Origin: Butyrivibrio sp. XPD2006
GTDB taxonomy: Bacteria > Bacillota > Clostridia > Lachnospirales > Lachnospiraceae
Direction of reading: 5' to 3'
DNA: 64,000 bases
Assembly: GCF_000420865.1 (NCBI RefSeq)
Contig: NZ_ATVT01000007.1
Span: forward strand, 158,391-222,390
The position numbers and the translations under genes were made by a program. Below, piece by piece: positions 26,214 to 35,558 of this stretch. Position 1 is the stretch's first letter; every line of letters begins with the position of its first letter. Below the pieces are notes generated by a model, which saw only the letters and a list, made by a program, of their open reading frames with translations, did no database searches and was not told where the DNA came from.

Positions 26214-26216
26214 GTA

Positions 26217-26975
26217 TTATTTCCTCGCTTTAAAGAATGCATCCAGCGTTGAAAGAAGTTTATCTTTGGATATGGTTTTAAGCAGATAGTCCGCTGGTTT
26301 CAGAGCAATGACGTTTGTAACGCTCTCCTTGTCGTTTTTGCCTGTAAGGAACATTACCGGAGTTGAACTTGAAAATGACTCACTCTTTAGCATCTCCAGA
26401 ACCTTGGGGCCATCAAGGACCGGCATATCGTAATCAAGAAGAACCAAATCCGCCTTATTTGTGGCAAGCCAGGCTACAGCCTGCGTACCGGAGTTGGCCA
26501 TTCCGACTCTGTACGTGTCCTTGAGCCATTCTCTGATCATCTGAAGGAAAGTGGGATCATCATCCACTATCAGAATGCTCTTTCTTCTCTGGAATTCATA
26601 CTCATCGTCTGTCACAATAAGAGCCTTTTGTACCAGATCCGCCATATCAAGAGGCCTCTCAATTTCAAATGCCACATCCTCCTTCGGGATATACTGATGC
26701 ACAAGATTGAAAGCGTCCTTGTTACCAATGACCATCATGATCATATTGTCGTCAACGCACAGATCCTTTAAATAAACCATGACGTCGCGATGATCTTCAA
26801 ACTCTGTATCAGTGTACAGCAAAATAAGATTGGCATCCTTGGTCTTTCCACTTAGATCAGCCAGAACGTATGAGGCTTCATTCACTATGAAATGCGCAGC
26901 AAGCAAAGCGTTCTTGATGGCATTAACCAGGAAAGTCTCTTCATTTCTTACAAGTAAAATCGTCTTATTAAACAT
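26217..26975 (-). CDS. Double receiver-domain response regulator without output domain
   Basis: A 252-residue protein of two receiver-like domains. The first (residues 1-120) has lost the acidic pocket (ILLVRNEETF instead of an Asp pair) and looks like a pseudo-receiver. The second (residues 130-252) is canonical: SILIVDDDPTF, phospho-Asp in LVLLDYDMP, Thr in MFLTGK and Lys in YLLKT. No DNA-binding or enzymatic domain is present. It lies between the hybrid kinase and the degenerate GGDEF-EAL gene with 3-bp gaps on both sides. I infer that it takes phosphate from the hybrid kinase HPt domain and acts by protein contact. Confidence 0.88.
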   Translation of the reverse strand: MFNKTILLVRNEETFLVNAIKNALLAAHFIVNEASYVLADLSGKTKDANLILLYTDTEFEDHRDVMVYLKDLCVDDNMIMMVIGNKDAFNLVHQYIPKEDVAFEIERPLDMADLVQKALIVTDDEYEFQRRKSILIVDDDPTFLQMIREWLKDTYRVGMANSGTQAVAWLATNKADLVLLDYDMPVLDGPKVLEMLKSESFSSSTPVMFLTGKNDKESVTNVIALKPADYLLKTISKDKLLSTLDAFFKARK

Positions 26976-26978
26976 AGC

Positions 26979-29900
26979 TTACTCCTCTAATAAGGTAAGT
27001 CCTTCTGAAGCCAGTCTTACTATCTCATCCCACTGCAGCTTGTACGCCATTTCACCGATACTTCTTGTAATCTTGCGATCGCTCTCGGGAAGTCTGTAGT
27101 TCCTTAAAGAATCCAGAATAAATGTAAGTGTGTCATAATCAAGGCTCTTACTCACCTCAATTATGCTCTGATAAGCATCCTTGAGCTGTGCCCTGCTTAT
27201 ATCGACCATATCTTCTGTCTCATCAGCTTCTGCTTCCGAGTCAATCCCCGGAACCTCAGAGAGCGTGTGAATTACTATCGAGTACAGATTCATCAGTTCA
27301 TCCTGATACTCCCTGATGGTATCAATATCACCGGCGTTTCCGGCATCTTCGAGTTTTTTGGCAAGTTCACTCAAAGATCTGGCGCCTATGGTCCTGCTGG
27401 TGCTCTTTAAGGAGTGGACATAACTTGTATAGTCCTTCCAGTTTTCGTCACTGTACGCATTTTCAAGATTTGACTCAGTCATCTGCGCAGATTCGAAATA
27501 AACCTTGATGATATTGAAATAGCTGTCAACACTTCCGCAGTTCCTGAGTCCCTCACCGACATCTATCTCTTGCAGGTTATTAAGCCATTTAGGATACTCT
27601 GTAGCATCTGCCTTTTCTTCCTGATGTGCATCGGGGTTTGTGCTCTCGGAGGAGAGGATCACTTTATCCTTTGGCAGATATCTGATCAGTGTATCTTCTA
27701 GCTTATCGCTCTCAACCGGCTTACTCAGATAATCATCAAAGCCTTCCCTGAGGAAATTCTCTCTGGCACCCGAAATAGCATTGGCCGTAAGTACGATTAC
27801 AGGAGTATCCTTATTGGGGCTATCAGTATCTTTTTTTATCTCATCAAGAGTCTCAATACCATCCATTCCCGGCATTCTGTAATCCAGGAATATGATGTCA
27901 TACTTCTTGGCATGCTGTTTCTTAAGGCACTCCTCTCCGCTCCTTGCGGATTCTACCTTTGACTGCACGTTCTTCAGCAGCTCTCTGATGACCACATGGT
28001 TCATTGGTGTGTCATCGACCACAAGGATCTCTGCATCAGGCGCTGTAAGCTTTTCTTTGTATTTCTTTCTCTCTTTTGCTGTCTCCTGGAGTTTGGACTT
28101 AAAGTCTCCGATCGTCTTTTCACTGACTACCTTCTGAGGAAGTGTGATCGTAAAGGTTGATCCCTTTCCGTATTCACTTTCAACTGAAATGCTTCCTCCC
28201 ATAAGATCAAGAAGAGAACTGGTAATTGCAAGTCCCAGGCCACTTCCCTCCACAGTCTTGTTCTTATCGATATCAAGTCTCTTGAATTTCTCAAAGAGTT
28301 TCTCTTTGTCTTCATCCTTGATCCCGACACCTGTATCTGAGACATCGATCTTAAGGGTTATGATATCCCCGTACTCCCTGTAGCCGGTCATTTTGAGTGT
28401 TACCTGTCCTTCAGAGGTGTACTTGATCGCATTATTTAAGATGTTCACCATTATCTGTCTCAGGCGCATCTCATCGCCGTGCATCCTGTCAGGAAGAAGA
28501 TCGTCGATGTCAAACACGAGCTTTAGAGCCTTCTGAGAAGCCTTTATATGCACCATGTTATAGACATCGTTAAGCACTGAAGAAAAGTCGTAATCCGACT
28601 CGTTGATCTCCATGCTTCCGGCCTCAATCTTAGAGAAGTCAAGGATATCGTTTATCAGTGACAAAAGAGTTCTTCCCGCACCTTCAATATTCTGGGCATA
28701 TTCAAGTATCTTTTCATCCGTGCACTCACGCAGGATGACTTCATTCATTCCAAGCACGGCATTTATAGGTGTTCTGATCTCATGAGACATGTTGGCAAGG
28801 AAATTACTCTTTGCTTCATTTGCAGCCCTTGCTCTTCTCTCTTCCATTCTTGCAAGCTCAGTTGCACGAAGGATGGCTATAAACTCATTCTTGCTGACAG
28901 CCTCGGAAAAATATGTTCCCTTCAGGTAATCGGCCTTAAAGCCGGATATAGTCTCAAAGAGTTCCTGCGAATCTACATTGTCAATAACTACGCGCTTATG
29001 CATCTGATTCATCATCTTAAGTCTGTTCTCAAGAATGATCTTATTCTGAATCTGCATTCCGGCTCCATGCAAAAGATTTGCATCCATCTTTACGCCCTCA
29101 AACATAAGAGATGATGCTGCCTGCATGTTAAAGAATCCGGTTCCGTACTCATCCATAAAGAACCTGATTCCGTCTTTTGCCAGATCCGCCATGACAACTC
29201 CCAGAACATCGTGGTCCGTTGCTGCCGCAGACTCTGTAATATCAAAAACAACCTGTGTCGGTCTTACGCCAAACCTTGAAAAAGCCTCTCTGACTCTTGA
29301 GCTGAAATCGGATTTGATCAGCTGAATGGATGAGAGCCCGATCTCGATAAATTCAAGTCCCATCTCTTCTGCGATACCGCCGCCCAGGAAATAACAGGCC
29401 TCATTAATGGTGAACCATCCGAGTTTTTCAATCAGTCCCGTCTGCTCTGCGATCGGTAAGAATTCTTCAGGCGCTACGCTTCCCAGCTCGCTGTCTTCAA
29501 ACACAACAACTGCCTGGGCTGCGCAGATTGCCAGATCGTCCTTGGTGTAGATGGGTTCGAAATATACCTTGAAAGCATCGGTTCCGATATCTCTTTTAAC
29601 AGCCTTTTCAACCTCTGCCCTTCTGAGTATGAAGTCAAGGTCATTACCAGAAAGCACCCTGTCATTATCGGCATCAATTGAGGAATCACTCAGGAAAAAG
29701 AGATTGTCCAGTGATGTAAACTGATCAGGCGAACTGGCCATCAGGATATATGCCTTCAGATACAGGGTGTTATCACCAAGTGCCCATCCCTGGCTGAATC
29801 TGTCGTAAATCTTGTTTGCCACGTCTGTTGCATCGGCTCGTTCGATATCGGGGCACACTACCATAAAGCAGTCTGATGCAGCCCTGTAAACGTCGAATCC

Positions 29901-30776
29901 GTTATTGATTTTCTGAACATATCCCACAATATCCTTAAGGATCTTTTCAAACTCTTCATATCCTGTGATCTTCCTGTAGGAATCCGCGTTAAGAAGTCTG
30001 ATACAGATATTGAAAAAGCTTCTGCCATACTTAAAATAACTGCCGACATCCTTGGTAAATGCATTTCTGTTGAAAGCTCCGGATGGCATATCCATCATGT
30101 CGTCATCATTTTCCAGAACTATCATGATACCCATAAGGCCGATGGCTTCGCACATGAGCTCACACTGTATATTCGAGAGTATCATCTGCAGAAGCGTTCC
30201 GACAATTACAACAACGAAGAAATAAAGAAGTGCAATTTTCTTCATTCTGTTAAGGATGTTCCAGTAGAGGAAAAGAGCCACTATAGAGAACAACAGATAG
30301 AATCCCGCCTGGACATATGCAATATAAACTCCCGTATGCCTGTGGAATATCAGGTTATCATCAAAGGCATATACAAAATGCGTAAATGGATTGGTTATAA
30401 CAAGGATCTCCAGAATATAAAAAGGCAGAGCAAGGCACAGCTGTGCTATTCTGGAAAACCTGTAAGACACGTTGCAGACTAAGATAATATAGAGTGCAAA
30501 CACGGGAGCAATAGCGAAATGCGTGAAAAAATAGATAAATTGGAGCACATTAAGAATAAGGAGCTTACTGTCATGGGAAAAAGTGCTTAAAATGAGCAGA
30601 TCAGCTCCTATAACTGTAATTGCATCGACGATAACAATCACAACAATCGCAATAAACAGTTTGTTCTTAAACCTGCGGTTCCTGCCCATCAAAAGAGTAT
30701 AGAAAAGACAGGTTACCGAAACAATTATTGCCGCCAGGTTGAAGGTAAAACTGCCAATACCTCTAACATCAACCAT
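26979..30776 (-). CDS. Hybrid sensor: 7TM, degenerate GGDEF and EAL, histidine kinase, receiver and HPt
   Basis: A 1265-residue protein with an uncommon order: about seven transmembrane segments (1-220), GGDEF-like (230-385, loop reads AASDCF), EAL-like (395-635, catalytic Glu lost: AAQAVVVF; DITES and DEYGTG partly kept), HisKA with MSHEIRTP (His near 665), HATPase_c (NNAIKYTSEG, DTGVGIKDED, GSGLGLAI), receiver (LVVDDTP, phospho-Asp in IIFLDYRMPG near 965, KPV) and HPt (YTSYVHSLKSTSRTIG, His near 1121). All phosphorelay residues look intact, whereas both c-di-GMP domains look inactive. It is coupled with the double-receiver gene (3-bp gap). I infer that the EAL domain is a sensing or docking module feeding the kinase. 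Confidence 0.9.
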   Translation of the reverse strand: MVDVRGIGSFTFNLAAIIVSVTCLFYTLLMGRNRRFKNKLFIAIVVIVIVDAITVIGADLLILSTFSHDSKLLILNVLQFIYFFTHFAIAPVFALYIILVCNVSYRFSRIAQLCLALPFYILEILVITNPFTHFVYAFDDNLIFHRHTGVYIAYVQAGFYLLFSIVALFLYWNILNRMKKIALLYFFVVVIVGTLLQMILSNIQCELMCEAIGLMGIMIVLENDDDMMDMPSGAFNRNAFTKDVGSYFKYGRSFFNICIRLLNADSYRKITGYEEFEKILKDIVGYVQKINNGFDVYRAASDCFMVVCPDIERADATDVANKIYDRFSQGWALGDNTLYLKAYILMASSPDQFTSLDNLFFLSDSSIDADNDRVLSGNDLDFILRRAEVEKAVKRDIGTDAFKVYFEPIYTKDDLAICAAQAVVVFEDSELGSVAPEEFLPIAEQTGLIEKLGWFTINEACYFLGGGIAEEMGLEFIEIGLSSIQLIKSDFSSRVREAFSRFGVRPTQVVFDITESAAATDHDVLGVVMADLAKDGIRFFMDEYGTGFFNMQAASSLMFEGVKMDANLLHGAGMQIQNKIILENRLKMMNQMHKRVVIDNVDSQELFETISGFKADYLKGTYFSEAVSKNEFIAILRATELARMEERRARAANEAKSNFLANMSHEIRTPINAVLGMNEVILRECTDEKILEYAQNIEGAGRTLLSLINDILDFSKIEAGSMEINESDYDFSSVLNDVYNMVHIKASQKALKLVFDIDDLLPDRMHGDEMRLRQIMVNILNNAIKYTSEGQVTLKMTGYREYGDIITLKIDVSDTGVGIKDEDKEKLFEKFKRLDIDKNKTVEGSGLGLAITSSLLDLMGGSISVESEYGKGSTFTITLPQKVVSEKTIGDFKSKLQETAKERKKYKEKLTAPDAEILVVDDTPMNHVVIRELLKNVQSKVESARSGEECLKKQHAKKYDIIFLDYRMPGMDGIETLDEIKKDTDSPNKDTPVIVLTANAISGARENFLREGFDDYLSKPVESDKLEDTLIRYLPKDKVILSSESTNPDAHQEEKADATEYPKWLNNLQEIDVGEGLRNCGSVDSYFNIIKVYFESAQMTESNLENAYSDENWKDYTSYVHSLKSTSRTIGARSLSELAKKLEDAGNAGDIDTIREYQDELMNLYSIVIHTLSEVPGIDSEAEADETEDMVDISRAQLKDAYQSIIEVSKSLDYDTLTFILDSLRNYRLPESDRKITRSIGEMAYKLQWDEIVRLASEGLTLLEE

Positions 30777-30811
30777 ACTGATTCCTCACGGCATCAGACA
30801 GATCCGTTCCC

Positions 30812-32035
30812 TTATGCCGGAATCAGATCACGATACCATCTAAGTGCACCAAGATATGCAGTATAGACATTGTTCATCTCAATCTCTTCCAAAACAAGGA
30901 TTCTTGATACTTCAGTCCAATCCGCATCCTCATAGCACTTTATAAAATCCAGGATCTTGGCAAAGTCTCCTTTGTCTTCAAGCAATGCTTCTTTTACATG
31001 TTTTGATACCTGAACCATATCAAGAGCTTCAGGCATTGTCTTTTCAAGCATGATATCAAGAGCCGAGAAAAGTCCCATAATGAAAAGCTCCGGGGCATGC
31101 ATGGCCATTTCAAACTCGCTTGCAAGGTTCTCCGCAAACTTAGCTCTGATCATTACAAGTCTCACAAGTTCACTTGGCTTATCTGCACACAGTTCCTTTG
31201 TAACGGCTGTGTTAATCCATCTCTTCAATTCCTTCTGTCCCAGCATAGCGGCTGCGTGACGGATCGAAGTGATCTCGGAATTAAACGCCATCCTGTTTAC
31301 TATCTCAAGAAGTGAGATAACAAGAGCCGGGTCTTTTCCAATAACATCCGCAGCATCTGTCAGATCATAATCAGGGGCGTTAACGACGTTAAGAAGCTCA
31401 ATGTAGTTAACTTTAAGAGGACTGACTTCTGTCTGGGACTTCGTTACAGGCATTCTGAAGAAGCTTCCCTCATAGAGGTCGTATCCTCCGTCCTCAACAA
31501 GTCTGTCGTAATCTTCTTTTGTATCAACATTAACGGCACACAGCTTAATATTGGGATACTGTCTGCCAAAATAAATCTTAGCCTTGGAAATATCGATTTT
31601 TACATGATCAAGGAAAATATAGCTGCAAAGACTGATTAGTTCTTTATAGTCCTCAAAGCTGCTGATTGGGATCTTGCGGATTGCCAGTCTGTATCCCTGC
31701 TCCTTTAGCTCTTTTGCCCGCTTGATATAATCCTTCTCCGGAGGAATTGAATTATCCATCAAAAGAACAACCTTCTCGGGCGGTACTGTACACTGAAGGG
31801 ATATTTCCGCAAATATAGAAAACTGACTTATGGGAACAAAGACCTCCTTGCCTCCGGAAAGTGTTGCAACACCCATGCTGCTTACAACTTCCAGCTCAGG
31901 AACAGTTCCTGCTCCGTCAAATCTGGCGCCTGCCATAAAAGATGGATTCAAGAAGAGATTGGCCTTTCGTGCAAAGACTGAATACGCGCACACAGACATT
32001 TTGTTATCAAAAAGAGGTATCAATGTAGCAAGCAT
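30812..32035 (-). CDS. EAL-HDOD protein with degenerate EAL (YuxH type)
   Basis: A 407-residue soluble protein with an N-terminal EAL-like domain (about 1-200) and a C-terminal HDOD domain (about 205-400, with LLNVVNAPDYDLTDAADVI and SLLEIVNR). This is the YuxH/CdgJ layout. The EAL motif (normally E-x-L in the first strand) reads YSVFA, and later metal sites are absent, so phosphodiesterase activity is unlikely. HDOD domains usually serve as regulatory protein-protein modules. Start ATG at 32035 with AAAGGAG. It is the first gene of the seven-gene operon; the hybrid kinase starts 35 bp downstream. Members of the family influence motility in other bacteria. Confidence 0.88.
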   Translation of the reverse strand: MLATLIPLFDNKMSVCAYSVFARKANLFLNPSFMAGARFDGAGTVPELEVVSSMGVATLSGGKEVFVPISQFSIFAEISLQCTVPPEKVVLLMDNSIPPEKDYIKRAKELKEQGYRLAIRKIPISSFEDYKELISLCSYIFLDHVKIDISKAKIYFGRQYPNIKLCAVNVDTKEDYDRLVEDGGYDLYEGSFFRMPVTKSQTEVSPLKVNYIELLNVVNAPDYDLTDAADVIGKDPALVISLLEIVNRMAFNSEITSIRHAAAMLGQKELKRWINTAVTKELCADKPSELVRLVMIRAKFAENLASEFEMAMHAPELFIMGLFSALDIMLEKTMPEALDMVQVSKHVKEALLEDKGDFAKILDFIKCYEDADWTEVSRILVLEEIEMNNVYTAYLGALRWYRDLIPA

Positions 32036-32159
32036 AAAGTTCTCCTTTCAGCCATTTCAAGACAAACTCCCACTTACTTATATTGTACCTCTAAAATACG
32101 ATTAAAAACATTATTTTTTTATAAAATTGCGTAGATAACAAGCCAAGCAAAGCTGCTCT

Positions 32160-33068
32160 TTACACCGTCTTATCAATAATATACTTCGGTCTTCCCTTGA
32201 CCTCATCATAGATCTTGGAAATGTAATAGCCGATGATGCCAAGCGCCATCATGATAAAAGAACCTGTGAAGCATTCAAGGATAATAACAGTGGTAAAGCC
32301 GTCCTGAGCCTTGCCCTCAAAAAAGGTCACTATTGCCTCAATACTGGCTCCCATACCAACCACAAACACAATGATCCCAAGGAAGGTTACTATCTGCATC
32401 GGCGCAGATGTAAATGATGTGATGTTGGTAAGTGCATATTTGAAAAGAGCTTTGGTACTCCACTTGGAAGTTCCGACTTCCCTCTCTCTTACTTCATATT
32501 CAACCTCTGTGGACTTAAAGCCGATCCAGGATGAAAGTGCTCTGAAGAATGCATTCTTCTCATTCATGTTAAGAAGAACATTCATGGCCTTTCTGTCAAG
32601 GAGTTTGAAATCAGATGCTCTGGACATATCAAAGCCTACCGCCTCAGACATGATGCCATAAAAGCTCTTGGCTGCAAATCTGTGAAGTCCGCTCTCTTTG
32701 CCGCGGTCAGACTTAACGCCCTCAACTATCTCATAGCCCTGCTCCCAGAGCCTGTACATCTCAACAATCTTCTCCGGCGGATGTTGAAGATCGCAGTCGA
32801 TAACAACACAGCAATCTCCCTTAGCCTCTGCTATTCCGGCGAAAATTGCCGACTCTTTTCCGAAGTTCCTGGAAAAACAAACACCTCTTACGCACGGATA
32901 TTTCTGTGCCTGCTGCTCGATTTTCTCCCAGGTACTGTCCTTGGAACCGTCGTTTACAAAAAGCAGCTCATGCTCTATATTCTCTCCGCTTAAAATGCCG
33001 TTTATAACGGATGCGGTCTGTGGTATTATTTCTTCTTCATTGTATGCAGGTATAATTACTGAAAGCAC
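32160..33068 (-). CDS. Family 2 glycosyltransferase, DPM1/GtrB type
   Basis: A 302-residue membrane-bound glycosyltransferase. The catalytic domain begins LSVIIPAYNEEEIIPQT, has FVNDGSKDSTW and the metal/nucleotide motif DCDLQHPPEK near residue 95. Two transmembrane helices follow at about 225-247 and 262-285, then a short basic tail. This is the form of polyprenyl-phosphate sugar synthases such as GtrB, which make undecaprenyl-phosphate-linked sugars for cell-envelope decoration. Start is GTG at 33068, after GGGG. It is divergent from glgC, with about 97 bp between them. The donor sugar is not evident. Confidence 0.88.
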   Translation of the reverse strand: MLSVIIPAYNEEEIIPQTASVINGILSGENIEHELLFVNDGSKDSTWEKIEQQAQKYPCVRGVCFSRNFGKESAIFAGIAEAKGDCCVVIDCDLQHPPEKIVEMYRLWEQGYEIVEGVKSDRGKESGLHRFAAKSFYGIMSEAVGFDMSRASDFKLLDRKAMNVLLNMNEKNAFFRALSSWIGFKSTEVEYEVREREVGTSKWSTKALFKYALTNITSFTSAPMQIVTFLGIIVFVVGMGASIEAIVTFFEGKAQDGFTTVIILECFTGSFIMMALGIIGYYISKIYDEVKGRPKYIIDKTV

Positions 33069-33090
33069 CTAAAAGCTACCCCTTTCGTGC

Positions 33091-33119
33091 TTGATTAAAG
33101 TCCTCATGCATTATATCAT
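33091..33119 (+). promoter_or_regulatory. Promoter of glgCD
   Basis: TTGATT (33091-33096), 17 bp, TATCAT (33114-33119), about 45 bp before the glgC start. Spacing is optimal and both boxes match the sigma-A consensus in most positions. Confidence 0.55.
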
Positions 33120-33165
33120 AGATTATATGGTATTTCTACAAACATCAAGATAGGGGGATCTTCAT

Positions 33166-34308
33166 ATGGCTCAAAACGAAATGTTAGCTATGATCCTGGC
33201 GGGTGGACGTGGAAGCAGGCTAAAAGACCTCACCACGAAGGTAGCTAAGCCAGCAGTTTTCTATGGGGGAAAATATCGTATAATTGATTTTCCTTTAAGT
33301 AACTGTGCAAACAGTGGCATCGATGTTGTCGGTGTCCTTACACAGTATGAGTCCGTGCTTCTAAACAGTTATGTAGCGCAGGACGGACGCTGGGGTCTCG
33401 ACTCCAAAGACAGCGGTGTCTATGTTTTAACTCCTCGCGAGAAGGCTGATCAGGGCCTTGATGTCTTTCGCGGAACCGCTGATGCGATTTCTCAGAATAT
33501 CGACTTTATCGATACGTATGATCCGGAGTACCTTCTCATTCTGTCCGGAGATCACATTTACAAAATGAATTATTCCAAGATGCTTGATTATCACAAGCAG
33601 ATGAACGCTGACGCCACTATTGCTGTCCGCGGTGTTCCCATGCGTGAAGCAAGCCGTTTCGGAATCATGAATACTGACGGCAAGGGCCGCATCATCGAAT
33701 TCGAGGAAAAGCCCGCCAAGCCCAAGAGCAATCTGGCTTCAATGGGTATCTATATCTTCAGTTGGAAGCCTCTGCGCAAGATGCTTGTTGAAGATATGAA
33801 GAATCCAAACTCTGATCATGACTTTGGAAAAGACATTATTCCAAGAATGCTTAATGAGAAGAGAGGTCTTTTCGCATACGAGTTCAAGGGTTATTGGAAG
33901 GATGTAGGAACTATTGACTCCCTTTGGGAAGCCAATATGGACCTTCTCGATCCCAAGAACTCTCTTAACTTGAACGATTCATCATGGCTTATCTACACAG
34001 AAGACGTATCTACTCTTCCTCAGTACATAGGCAAGGATGCCAAGATCAAGAAGGCATATATCACACAGGGCGTACGCGTCGAGGGAAGCGTAACTAACTC
34101 AGTCCTCTTTACCGGCGCAGTTGTAGGCAAGGGAGCCAAGATTGTTGACTCGGTTCTTATGCCGGGTGTTGTTGTAGAAGAAGGTGCAACAGTTACAAGA
34201 GCACTGGTTGCCGAGAATATACACATTGGCAAGAAGGCCAAAGTCGGTTCCAGAAACAGCGAAAACATTGAACTTGTTGCTAAAAATGTGAAAGGAGGTA
34301 CAAAGTAA
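33166..34308 (+). CDS. glgC: Glucose-1-phosphate adenylyltransferase, catalytic subunit
   Basis: A 380-residue ADP-glucose pyrophosphorylase, which makes ADP-glucose from ATP and glucose 1-phosphate for glycogen synthesis. The N-terminal nucleotidyltransferase domain has [17 protein letters not shown] and [31 protein letters not shown] and [10 protein letters not shown]; the C-terminal part is a left-handed beta-helix with hexapeptide repeats ([23 protein letters not shown]). Start ATG has AGGGGG nine bases upstream. The stop overlaps the start of glgD by one base, as in other clostridia where GlgC and GlgD act together. Confidence 0.95.
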   Translation: MAQNEMLAMILAGGRGSRLKDLTTKVAKPAVFYGGKYRIIDFPLSNCANSGIDVVGVLTQYESVLLNSYVAQDGRWGLDSKDSGVYVLTPREKADQGLDVFRGTADAISQNIDFIDTYDPEYLLILSGDHIYKMNYSKMLDYHKQMNADATIAVRGVPMREASRFGIMNTDGKGRIIEFEEKPAKPKSNLASMGIYIFSWKPLRKMLVEDMKNPNSDHDFGKDIIPRMLNEKRGLFAYEFKGYWKDVGTIDSLWEANMDLLDPKNSLNLNDSSWLIYTEDVSTLPQYIGKDAKIKKAYITQGVRVEGSVTNSVLFTGAVVGKGAKIVDSVLMPGVVVEEGATVTRALVAENIHIGKKAKVGSRNSENIELVAKNVKGGTK

Positions 34309-35426
34309 TGGCAGTTAAAGCTTTTGGTATAGTATCCTCCGCAGATAACACCATTCATGTTGAGGGTCTTCACGATTATCGTCCCATCGGCGCTTTTTCA
34401 TTCCTCGGAAGATTTCGTGTTATAGATTTCCCAATCTCAAATATGAGTAACAGCGACATCAACCGTATTCAGGTTTATGTCCGCACAAGACCAAGATCCA
34501 TCGCTGAACACGTAGGTAGCGGAAGACATTACAACATCAACTCAAAGAGAGGTAAGATACAGCTCCTCTTCTCGCAAAACTCCTCTTCCCGCTCTATTTA
34601 CAACAATGATATCTCCGCTTATATGGAGAACCTTGATATCATTCAGCGTATGCATCAGGACTACGTTATCATCGCCCCAAGCTATATGGTTTATAAACAG
34701 GATTACAGACAGCTCCTCGATGCACATGTTGCTTCCGGCGCTGATGTCACTCTTCTGTACCACAAGGTTGATAACGCAAGAGAATATTTCAAGAACTGCC
34801 ACACCATTGCAGTCAACAAGCAAAAAGGTGTTCAGTCAATAGACAAGAACCTTGGAACAGCCAATTCAAGAAACATCTTCATGGACACCTATTGTATGAA
34901 GAGAGATGTTTTTGTTGAACTTGTTAAGTCCGCTAACTGGATGTCTTCCATGTATACTCTGGCAGATATCGTCAATCTCAAGTGCAAAGATATGGACATC
35001 AGAGCGTTCCAGCACAGAGGATACTTTGCTACTCTCACAAGTTTGGAAGACTACTTCAATGCTTCAATGGAGCTTCTGGACTACGACAAAGCCCATGACC
35101 TGCTCCGTCCTGAATGGCCTATCTACACAAGGACTACCGATGCATGTCCTACTCAGTATTTTGAAAGTGCCAAGGTCACAAACTCCTTTGTAAGTAACGG
35201 ATGTCTCATTGAGGGAAGCATCGAAAACTCCATCATCGGACGTAGTGTAGTTATAAAAAAAGGTGCAGTTATCAAGAACTCCATCATCATGGCCTACTCC
35301 ACAATTGAAGAGGGAGTTCATATTGAAAATGCCATCGTTGATAAGTGGGCTCACATCATCCACGCCAAGAATATAAGAGGCGAGATTGATGCTCCGCAGT
35401 ATATCAAGAGGCAGGATACGCTCTAA
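34308..35426 (+). CDS. glgD: Glucose-1-phosphate adenylyltransferase regulatory subunit
   Basis: A 372-residue GlgD. It keeps the general fold (RPIGAFSFLGRFRVIDFPIS; beta-helix with IEGSIENSIIGRSVVI) but lacks the AGGRGSRL nucleotide loop and catalytic Asp region of GlgC, as expected for the non-catalytic partner. In Firmicutes GlgD activates GlgC in a mixed tetramer. Its ribosome site GGAGGT lies within the end of glgC (AAAGGAGGTACAAAGTA before ATG). No glycogen synthase or branching enzyme gene is near. A terminator follows 23 bp after the stop. Confidence 0.95.
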   Translation: MAVKAFGIVSSADNTIHVEGLHDYRPIGAFSFLGRFRVIDFPISNMSNSDINRIQVYVRTRPRSIAEHVGSGRHYNINSKRGKIQLLFSQNSSSRSIYNNDISAYMENLDIIQRMHQDYVIIAPSYMVYKQDYRQLLDAHVASGADVTLLYHKVDNAREYFKNCHTIAVNKQKGVQSIDKNLGTANSRNIFMDTYCMKRDVFVELVKSANWMSSMYTLADIVNLKCKDMDIRAFQHRGYFATLTSLEDYFNASMELLDYDKAHDLLRPEWPIYTRTTDACPTQYFESAKVTNSFVSNGCLIEGSIENSIIGRSVVIKKGAVIKNSIIMAYSTIEEGVHIENAIVDKWAHIIHAKNIRGEIDAPQYIKRQDTL

Positions 35427-35448
35427 ATGAGCCACGCAGAATAATAAT

Positions 35449-35493
35449 AAAAGCAGCGGGAATGTGTTTACACAATTCCCACTGCTTTTTTAT
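35449..35493. terminator. Bidirectional terminator between glgD and the chemotaxis receptor
   Basis: AAGCAG-C-GGGAATGTG pairs with CACAATTCCC-A-CTGCTT; TTTTTT follows on the plus strand and TTTTATTATTATT on the minus strand. It serves the two converging genes. It lies inside a wider fold (35430-35559) with outer arms AGCCACGC/GCGTGGCT and a second hairpin GCGGCG-AA-CGCCGC. Confidence 0.85.
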
Positions 35494-35558
35494 TGTTCTA
35501 TGCGGCGAACGCCGCGATAACGAGAAACAAGCGAAGCGTTTTCGAGTCTACGCGTGGC

